Shown here: piece after piece, positions 1 through 5,800 of the stretch
Layout: the number at the start of each line of letters is the position of its first letter
How positions within the stretch are numbered: the first letter of the stretch is position 1
NCBI GenBank assembly: GCA_947311175.1
Contig: CAMZKK010000226.1
Location: forward strand, 1 to 6,835
Source: an uncultured Planctomycetota bacterium
Lineage (GTDB): Bacteria; Planctomycetota; SZUA-567; JAFGNG01
DNA: 6,835 nucleotides
Direction of reading: 5' to 3'
Notes under the pieces: generated by a model
The model's input: only the letters and a program-made list of their open reading frames with translations
What the model was told of the DNA's origin: nothing
The model's database searches: none
Translations under genes and position numbers: made by a program

Positions 1-321
1 AATGATGATACCTGGTACTTGATTTCAGATACCACTGGTATTACCGGTTTTGTCGCTCCAAATCCAATGGAACCAGTACCGCTTGATGAAAGCGAAATTG
101 GTAAGATTCTAAAAGATATTGATGATAAAAAAGAGCGTCCTAAGCCTAAGATTAATTTTGATATTGAGCAACGAGTTAGAATTAAAGAAGGTCCATTCCA
201 AAATTATGAAGGTTTGGTAGAAGAAATATTTCCGGATAAAGGTCTATTGCGGGTTAACGTGCATATATTTGGTAGATCTACTCCGGTTGAATTGGAATAC
301 TGTCAAGTGGAGCAGACCTGA
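1..321 (+). CDS. nusG: Transcription termination/antitermination factor NusG, C-terminal part (5' truncated by window)
   Basis: The reading frame is open from base 1, so the gene begins upstream. The visible 106 residues hold the end of the NGN domain (a TGITGFV segment followed by PVPLDESEIGKIL), then a charged linker (DDKKERPKPK). The KOW domain follows, from about base 172 to the stop (RVRIKEGPF, NYEGLVEEIF, then the family hallmark IFGRSTPVELEY). NusG binds the clamp helices of RNA polymerase through its NGN domain, which suppresses pausing. Its KOW domain contacts ribosomal protein S10 or Rho. The gene stops at a TGA 132 bases before rplK, the order seen in most bacteria. The apparent internal TTG start at base 19 is not a real start, because the family needs about 70-80 more residues at the N-terminus. 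Identity is secure. Confidence 0.96.
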   Translation, partial: NDDTWYLISDTTGITGFVAPNPMEPVPLDESEIGKILKDIDDKKERPKPKINFDIEQRVRIKEGPFQNYEGLVEEIFPDKGLLRVNVHIFGRSTPVELEYCQVEQT

Positions 322-389
322 GGCGGTTTGCTTTAGCTTCACAATTGTATGGTATTTTGGAGCCTCGTAAGTATTCTTTTTGATATGAC

Positions 390-418
390 TTGATTGCTGT
401 GAACTTTTAGGTTAGATT
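390..418 (+). promoter_or_regulatory. Weak candidate sigma70-type promoter ahead of rplK
   Basis: A TTGATT hexamer (390-395) and a TAGATT hexamer (413-418) are separated by exactly 17 bases. Each matches 4 of 6 consensus positions. A start near base 425 would give a leader of about 30 nt for rplK. The nusG-rplK gap is the longest non-coding stretch on the nusG side of the cluster, and rplK commonly has its own promoter in other bacteria. Such partial matches are frequent by chance in AT-rich DNA, so this is only a candidate. Confidence 0.2.
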
Positions 419-453
419 GAAAAGAGAGAGTTATTTGTTGGAGAAAGTTTTTT

Positions 454-885
454 ATGGCAAAAGAAAAAGAAGTGCAGGCCAAGATTAAACTGCAGTGTCC
501 TGGCGGACAGGCTACACCAGCCCCTCCAGTTGGGCCTGCTCTCGGTCAGCATGGAATACCGATTAATGAGTTTATAACTCAGTTTAATGATCGAACAAAG
601 GATCAAATGGGTACCACTTTGCCGATTGAGATAACGGTTTATACAGATCGTTCATTCTCATTTATTGTGAAGAGTCCCCCTGCAGCAGTTTTGTTAATGA
701 AGGCTGCTGGAATTGAGTCCGGTTCGGGAGTTCCTAATCGAGATAAGGTTGGAAAAGTAAAGGTAAGTGACTTGGAAGAGATTGCCAAAGTGAAAATGGT
801 TGATCTCAATGCACGTGACCTTGATGCAGCTGTAAAAATTATAGCTGGAACAGCCCGAAGTATGGGCGTTGAGGTAATTGACTAA
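454..885 (+). CDS. rplK: 50S ribosomal protein L11
   Basis: The 143-residue product is close to the family's usual length of about 142. L11 binds the 1070 region of 23S rRNA at the base of the GTPase-associated stalk. It takes part in EF-G/EF-Tu function and, in many bacteria, in RelA-dependent stringent signalling. The N-terminal domain shows the proline-rich GGQATPAPPVGPALGQ segment (residues 17-32), the site where thiazole antibiotics such as thiostrepton wedge against rRNA. The RNA-binding C-terminal domain shows KSPPAAVLL, SGSGVPNRDKVGKV and GTARSMGVEV. Proline 36 sits where most L11 proteins have Asn (GIPI instead of GVNI). The ATG is supported by GGAG at 440-443, 10 bases upstream, and by the standard MAK start. 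rplA follows after 44 bases, presumably in the same transcript. Confidence 0.98.
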   Translation: MAKEKEVQAKIKLQCPGGQATPAPPVGPALGQHGIPINEFITQFNDRTKDQMGTTLPIEITVYTDRSFSFIVKSPPAAVLLMKAAGIESGSGVPNRDKVGKVKVSDLEEIAKVKMVDLNARDLDAAVKIIAGTARSMGVEVID

Positions 886-929
886 TTTATCTCATTGAAA
901 TGTGTTTTTAATTTGGAGTTAACAAGATA

Positions 930-1619
930 ATGAAAAAACGTAGTAAACGCTACAACGCAATGCTTGAAATGGTCGGCGACAAGATAGAGGAAATGCTGTC
1001 GATTGAAGAAGCTGTTGCGCTTGTTAAAAAGACAGGTTCTAACACTAAGTTTACCCAAACAGTTGAATTGGCTATGAGGCTTGGAATTGACACCAAAAAA
1101 GCAGATCAGTTGGTACGTGGAAGTTTTGCACTTCCTAATGGTACTGGCAAAAGTGTTAGAGTAATCGCTTTTGCTGAAGGTGCTGAGGCTGATGCAGCCA
1201 AGGCCGCCGGAGCTGTAGAAGTTGGTGGAGAAGATTTAGCTGATAAGATTCAGAAGGGCTGGCTCGACTTTGATGTTGCAGTCGCCCATCCATCAATGAT
1301 GCGTTTTGTTGGTAAACTTGGTAAGGCTTTGGGTCCTAAGGGGCTTATGCCGTCACCAAAGAGTGGAACCGTTACACCTAATGTTGCGCAGGCAGTTAAG
1401 GAATTCGGCGGAGGAAGAATTGAATTTCGAAATGATGCTCATGGCAATGTTTTGGTAATAGTAGGAACGCTTGATTTTGAAGAAGACAAGTTGGTAGAGA
1501 ATGTGAAGGCAATGATTGATCATATTAAGAGTCTTAGACCGGTAGCGGTCAAGGGAACTTATATGGTAAATATAGCTCTTTCATCATCTATGGGGCTTGG
1601 TTTTAAAATCGCTGTTTAG
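930..1619 (+). CDS. rplA: 50S ribosomal protein L1
   Basis: The product has 229 residues, typical for L1. L1 forms the mobile stalk near the ribosomal E site and helps release deacylated tRNA. In several bacteria it also represses its own rplK-rplA mRNA by binding a mimic of its rRNA site. The N-terminal part carries the domain I sequence TVELAMRLGIDTKKADQLVRG. The central signature LGKALGPKGLMPSPKSGTVT spans residues 130-149. Domain I resumes with GGGRIEFRND, and the C-terminal SSSMGLG matches the conserved end that contacts rRNA. The start is supported by TTGGAGTT (GGAG 915-918, spacer 11) and by the MKKRSKRY beginning. I could not recognise an L1-binding mimic in the rplK leader, so autoregulation is not shown here. 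rplJ begins 43 bases downstream. Confidence 0.98.
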   Translation: MKKRSKRYNAMLEMVGDKIEEMLSIEEAVALVKKTGSNTKFTQTVELAMRLGIDTKKADQLVRGSFALPNGTGKSVRVIAFAEGAEADAAKAAGAVEVGGEDLADKIQKGWLDFDVAVAHPSMMRFVGKLGKALGPKGLMPSPKSGTVTPNVAQAVKEFGGGRIEFRNDAHGNVLVIVGTLDFEEDKLVENVKAMIDHIKSLRPVAVKGTYMVNIALSSSMGLGFKIAV

Positions 1620-1662
1620 TCAGTAAAGTGTTATGTGTCCTGTAATATGGAGTTAAATAAAT

Positions 1663-2187
1663 ATGCCTAATCGTGTAAATCGCTTGCTTCTTTCAGAGAT
1701 AAAGCAAAGGTATGAAGGTAAAGAGTATTTGATAGCTGTTGGCTATGAAGGACTTGACATTACCTCTACTAATGCTTTTAGAGCTGAGTTAGCGAGCAAG
1801 AGTATGAATATGACAATGGTTAAAAATCGTATTGCCAAGATTGCTTTTAAAGAAATCGGTATAGATGGAATTGAAAGTATATTGAATGGTCAAACAGCTT
1901 TTGTTGTGGGTGATGATCCGGTAGCAATGGCTCGGACGATACGAGATTTCTCAAAGGAACACAAAGAGGTTGTGTTTCGAGGTGCAGTTATTGAAAATAC
2001 TGTTCTTGATGAGTCATCAGCCAAAGGACTTGCCGATGCTGCAAGCAAAGAAGAGCTCAAGTCCAAAATTGTTGGTGCAGCCATTAGTGGCGGCGCAAAT
2101 CTTTCTTCAGCACTTCTTAGCCCAGCGAAAAATATTGCTGGTTGCGTGAAGTCGCTTATAGAAAAATTGGAAAAAGAATCAGCCTGA
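1663..2187 (+). CDS. rplJ: 50S ribosomal protein L10 (stalk base protein)
   Basis: The product has 174 residues, slightly longer than the E. coli protein (165). L10 binds 23S rRNA through its N-terminal domain and carries L7/L12 dimers on its C-terminal helix. The N-terminal domain is recognisable from EGLDITSTNAFRAEL, then MVKNRIAKIAFKEIG (residues 50-64) and GQTAFVVGDDPVAMARTI. The C-terminal tail, LLSPAKNIAGCVKSLIEKLEKESA in two parts, is predicted helical and fits the L7/L12-binding helix. Its length suggests two dimers rather than three or more, which is inference. The ATG has GGAG at 1649-1652, 10 bases upstream. The gap to rplA is only 43 bases, too short for a classical L10 leader. 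The TGA stop lies within a small hairpin (2181-2199). Confidence 0.96.
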   Translation: MPNRVNRLLLSEIKQRYEGKEYLIAVGYEGLDITSTNAFRAELASKSMNMTMVKNRIAKIAFKEIGIDGIESILNGQTAFVVGDDPVAMARTIRDFSKEHKEVVFRGAVIENTVLDESSAKGLADAASKEELKSKIVGAAISGGANLSSALLSPAKNIAGCVKSLIEKLEKESA

Positions 2188-2230
2188 TAGATTCAGGTTT
2201 AGTTGTGTTTTAAATTTTATTTTATTGTTT
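2181..2230 (+). promoter_or_regulatory. Small hairpin over the rplJ stop codon followed by a U-rich tract
   Basis: CCTGA (2183-2187, including the rplJ stop) pairs with TCAGG (2193-2197) around a 5-base loop. A G-T and an A-T pair extend the stem outward to 7 bp. About ten bases further on, a stretch made almost only of T and A begins (2207-2230). The layout resembles a weak intrinsic terminator or an mRNA-processing site, but the stem is short and the U-tract is interrupted. It could equally be an unstructured AU-rich region that helps ribosomes load on rplL. Confidence 0.3.
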
Positions 2231-2267
2231 GCCTATATGGCAATTAGATTAGTGGAGGATTATTGAG
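2229..2267 (+). promoter_or_regulatory. rplL translation start region: small hairpin plus the strongest Shine-Dalgarno of the cluster
   Basis: TTGCC (2229-2233) and GGCAA (2239-2243) form a 5-bp stem with a TATAT loop. Ten bases later comes GGAGG (2254-2258), 9 bases before the rplL ATG. This is the only perfect GGAGG in the window; the other genes have GGAG. A better ribosome-binding site fits the need for multiple L7/L12 copies per ribosome. The hairpin lies just upstream of the site and does not cover it. Confidence 0.5.
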
Positions 2268-2687
2268 ATGACTGCAGAAGCGGAAACAACAGAAAAGAAA
2301 GAATTTACTGCGGAGACAAAGGAGTTGGGTGATAAGATTGTTGCACTTACTCTTTTACAAGCTAAAGATTTATCAGATTACCTTAAAGATGAGTATGGCA
2401 TTGAGCCTGCTGCTGGCGGTGGAGCTGTAATGATGGCTGGACCGGCTGCTGGTGGAGAAGCTGCTGACGAAGGACCTTCAACCGTTAATGTTATGCTTGA
2501 AGCTGCTGGACAACAAAAGATTCAGGTTATCAAGGCTGTTAGGGAAATAACCGGACTTGGACTTAAAGATGCTAAGGCACTTGTGGACGGAGCTCCTTCT
2601 GCTGTTAAAGAAGGTATTGAGCGTGATGAAGCTGAAAAGCTTAAAGAACAATTAGAAGCTGCTGGTGCAACTGTTGAACTAAAATAG
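2268..2687 (+). CDS. rplL: 50S ribosomal protein L7/L12
   Basis: The product has 139 residues, longer than the typical 120-130. L7/L12 dimers hang from L10 and recruit and activate the translational GTPases. An acidic/polar N-terminal extension of about 14 residues (TAEAETTEKKEF) precedes the dimerisation domain (KELGDKIVALTLLQAKDLSDYL in two parts, about residues 17-45). A flexible Ala/Gly/Met-rich hinge follows (AAGGGAVMMAGPAAGGEAA). The globular C-terminal domain has the factor-binding helices (KIQVIKAVREITGLGLKDAK, then ALVDGAPSAVKEGI) and ends EAAGATVELK. The usual KTEF at the start of the C-terminal domain reads PSTVNV here. The ATG is fixed by GGAGG 9 bases upstream. A strong terminator-like hairpin lies 22 bases after the stop. 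Confidence 0.97.
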   Translation: MTAEAETTEKKEFTAETKELGDKIVALTLLQAKDLSDYLKDEYGIEPAAGGGAVMMAGPAAGGEAADEGPSTVNVMLEAAGQQKIQVIKAVREITGLGLKDAKALVDGAPSAVKEGIERDEAEKLKEQLEAAGATVELK

Positions 2688-2709
2688 TCACAGTAGTTAA
2701 TGTTTAATC

Positions 2710-2758
2710 TTTTGCCAGCTGTGGCATTTAATTTTGCGGCAGCTGGCAAAATTTATTT
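2710..2758 (+). terminator. Intrinsic terminator or attenuator between rplL and rpoB
   Basis: TTTTGCCAGCTG (2710-2721) is perfectly complementary to CAGCTGGCAAAA (2740-2751), a 12-bp stem. Inside it, GCA (2724-2726) pairs with TGC (2735-2737) around an 8-base AT loop, so the hairpin is long. ATTTATTT follows the 3' arm, a moderately U-rich tail for a plus-strand transcript. The opposite strand has no comparable tail. Since rpoB and rpoC follow with no clear strong promoter, partial termination (attenuation) is more likely than a full stop. In E. coli a known attenuator at the same place lowers rpoBC expression relative to rplL. Confidence 0.75.
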
Positions 2759-2770
2759 AAGATATTTTAT

Positions 2771-2799
2771 TTTACTTTGGGTTCATGAGAACACATAAA
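2771..2799 (+). promoter_or_regulatory. Weak candidate promoter for rpoB
   Basis: TTTACT (2771-2776) and CATAAA (2794-2799) are separated by 17 bases. Each matches 4 of 6 sigma70 consensus positions. Transcription would begin near base 2806, giving a leader of about 35 nt. The position just after the terminator is plausible for a secondary rpoBC promoter, but the matches are poor and the region is AT-rich. Confidence 0.18.
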
Positions 2800-2840
2800 T
2801 CGGTAAATACCGAATAAGTTTTCTCAATATAGGAGAATCT
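2781..2840 (+). promoter_or_regulatory. Structured rpoB leader with Shine-Dalgarno
   Basis: Several complementary segments lie within 60 bases of the rpoB start. TGAGAA (2786-2791) pairs with TTCTCA (2821-2826), enclosing a stem TCGGT (2800-2804)/ACCGA (2809-2813) with an AAAT loop. The same TTCTC (2821-2825) can instead pair with GAGAA (2833-2837), which is part of the Shine-Dalgarno sequence AGGAGA (2831-2836). The two pairings exclude each other. AGGAG has a spacer of only 5 bases to the ATG at 2841, compared with 9-12 for the other genes, and it decides this start. The pairings are seen in the sequence; a regulatory role is inferred. Confidence 0.4.
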
Positions 2841-5800
2841 ATGGAAGTTCGCTATTACGGAAAGGCTCATCCTGGCTTGGATATGCCAAACCTGATGCAA
2901 ACACAACGTGAGTTTTATTCAGATTTTTTGCAGGAAGATGTACCTCCGAAGGAAAGAAAAGACGACGGTTTAGAAGCAGTTCTACGTGAGTCTTTCCCGA
3001 TTGAGAGTTATGATGGCAACTATAGTATTGAGTATTTGGGTTATGATTTAGGTGCCCCTCGTTATACTCCAGATCAGTGTCGTCAATTAGGGGTAACTTA
3101 TTCTAGCCCACTAAAGGTATGCCTTCGATTAAATCGGGCTGAACCTGTGGATGAATGGATTTATATAGGTGAAATTCCTAGAATGATTGGTGGTGGGGAA
3201 TTTGTAGTTAATGGAGCTGAGCGAGCTGTGGTTACCCAGATTCAACGTTCACCAGGTGTTGACTTTGCCTTAGAAAAACACGCTAGCGGTAAACTGCTTC
3301 ATACTTGTAGAATTATTCCTGAAAGAGGAAGTTGGATACAAGTTGAGGTTACCGCAAAAGATCAATTGACAGTTAGAATTGACCGTTCTGCAAAAATAAT
3401 GGCAACAACCTTTATTCGTGCCTTGTCAGAAGATTTTGGGACTGATGCACAGATTTTACGGGCATTTTATCCAACAGAGGTCGTGGATATAACGCCTCGA
3501 ACTGCACCAAATTTGGTTGATACTGTTGCTGTTAGTGAGATTGTAAATAATGAGTCAGGAGAGGTCATTCTTGAATCCGGTACCAGGTTAACCGATTTTG
3601 TAATTGAAAACTTGATTAGTTTGGGAATTAAAAAACTAGAAGTCATTACTGACAAGATTGATGAATTAATTCTCAACACTTTTGCTGCTGATGGCTCTCA
3701 TACTCATGAAGAAGCTATTAAACAAATATATGCTCGATTAAGGCCAGGTAATCCAATACAGCTTCAGAAGGCAAAAGATTTTATTCACGAGCGGTTTTAT
3801 GATGAAAAACGATATAATTTCGGAATCATCGGTCGCTTTAGACTTAATAGAAAATTCGGAATCAAAGACGATGAGGATACAACCCTCAAGGCTGGAGATT
3901 TCCTTAATATATGTATGTATATCCTAAAACTTAGGGCTGGACAGGGTGAAATTGACGATATTGACCATCTTCAAAATCGAAGAGTTCGTTCGATTAAGGA
4001 TTTGATTATGGACGAAATGCGCAAGGGACTTTTGAAACTTCGTCGTGGTGTTCGCGAACAGATGGCAATTAAGCCTGTTGATGAAATTCAGCCTCACCAG
4101 TTAATTAATTCACAAGCCGTCTCTTCTTCAATTGATTATTTCTTCCAGCAGGGAGAACTTTCACAAATTGTTGACCAGACTAATCCATTGTCACAGCTGG
4201 TTAATGAACGCAGGCTTTCCGCATTGGGACCTGGTGGTCTTAACAGGAAACGTGCTGGATTTGAAGTTAGAGATGTCCATACTTCTCACTATGGTAGAAT
4301 TTGTCCGATTGAAACTCCTGAAGGAACTAATATTGGTTTGATTGTAAACCTTGCAATTTATGGTTCAATTAATGATTTAGGTTTTCTGATTACTCCGTAT
4401 CGTGAGGTAAGTAAAGGAAAGCTTACCGGCAAGATTGTTTATTTGAGAGCGGACGAAGAGACAGATAAGTATATTGCCCAAGCAGATATTACTATTGGGA
4501 AAAATGGAAAAATTGAACAAGACCAGGTAGTTGTTAGGTACCAAGAAGACATTACTTCTGTAACTCCAGATATGGTTGATTATATGGATGCCTCAACTTG
4601 TCAAATGGTTGGAGTATCCGCATCACTCATTCCTTTCCTTGAACATGATGATGCTAACAGAGCTTTGATGGGTTCTAATATGCAAAGACAGGCTGTTCCA
4701 TTGCTTAGGCCACAAGTTCCACTTGTCGGAACGGGTATGGAAAAGGTTATTGCCTGCAATAGTGGAATGGTGGTGACTGCAGATGAAGATTGTGAAGTTA
4801 TTTATGCCGATGCTTTCAAGATTATTACTAGCTCAAAAGAGCAAGCAAGTGGAGAGCGCACTTATAAGCTTCATAAATATAAAGGCTTGAATGAGGGAAC
4901 TTGTTTAAATCAAACACCGATTGTAAAGGTTGGTGAAAAAATTAAAAAAGGTGAAGCTCTTACCGAAGGGGCAGCAACGGATGGCGGAAATCTTGCCCTT
5001 GGCAGAAATCTGTTGGTTGCGTTTTTGAGTTGGGAAGGTTATAATTTTGAAGATGCGATTTTGGTATCTGAAAAAGCTATTAAAGATGACTTCTTTACCT
5101 CAATTCATATAGAAGAGCTAACCACTGAGATTCATGAAACCAAGGTCGGCAGAGAAGAGATTACTCGGGATATTCCCGGAGTATCTGAGACCGCGCTTAG
5201 AAATCTTGATGAAGAAGGTTTGGTCGCAATTGGGACCAAGGTTAGAGGTGGAGAAATTTTGGTTGGTAAAATTGCTCCAAAGAGTAAGAGTGAATACTCT
5301 AGCGAAGAAAAGCTTTTAAGGGCTATTTTCGGTAGAGCTGGTGAAGATATAAAAAATGACTCATTAGAGGTTCCTTCAAGTATAGAGGGATATATCACAA
5401 AGGTTCAACGGTTCTCAAGAAAAATGTCTTTGACAGATGAACAAAAACGTGAGAATCGTAAAAAAACCAAACAGATAGAGAGCGAAATGCAAGATATCGT
5501 GTGTGGTGAGATTATTCAAAAATTTGAAAGATTAACCAAGCTCATCGGTTCTAATCCTGTCAATAAACGCACTGGTAGGGTATTAAAAATTCCGCGTGAT
5601 GCTGAATATGAGCGTTTAGTCGAATTAAATAATGAATGTGAAATGGGGGAATTAGATGTCCCTGCAGCAAAGCGTAAGGCTGTTTACGCAATTTGCCTTG
5701 AGCATGACAAGAGAATTCAATTATTGCAAACTAGAAACGAAGTTGAGATTGGCAGAATAAAACGTGGTGATGAACTTAAACCTGGAGTTATTGAAAAGGT

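Noticed and set aside
320..366. GAGGC/GCCTC inverted repeat overlapping the nusG stop
   Set aside because: It is only 5 bp with a 37-base loop, has no U-run directly after the stem, and is too weak to call a terminator.
401..450. Possible L1-binding or self-pairing structure in the rplK leader (GAACTTT with AAAGTTT)
   Set aside because: The pairing is AT-only apart from one G-C, and I could not recognise the conserved loop of the L1 rRNA site.
412..606. Minus-strand reading frame over the start of rplK
   Set aside because: It is antisense to a certain gene, has no recognisable family or ribosome-binding site, and its composition follows from the opposite strand.
1890..2084. Minus-strand reading frame inside rplJ
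   Set aside because: It lies wholly inside a conserved gene and its Ser/Ala-rich product looks like an antisense shadow.
2522..2749. Minus-strand reading frame over the rplL 3' end and the terminator
   Set aside because: It is antisense to rplL, starts in the 3' arm of the terminator hairpin, and its product is low-complexity with no family resemblance.
2781..2792. GTTC/GAAC mini-hairpin in the rpoB leader
   Set aside because: It is 4 bp with no flanking support and competes with the longer TGAGAA/TTCTCA pairing.
4132..4341. Plus-strand alternative-frame reading frame inside rpoB
   Set aside because: It overlaps the most conserved part of rpoB and has no ribosome-binding site; the similar frames at 3467-3679 and 5132-5398 are rejected for the same kind of reason.
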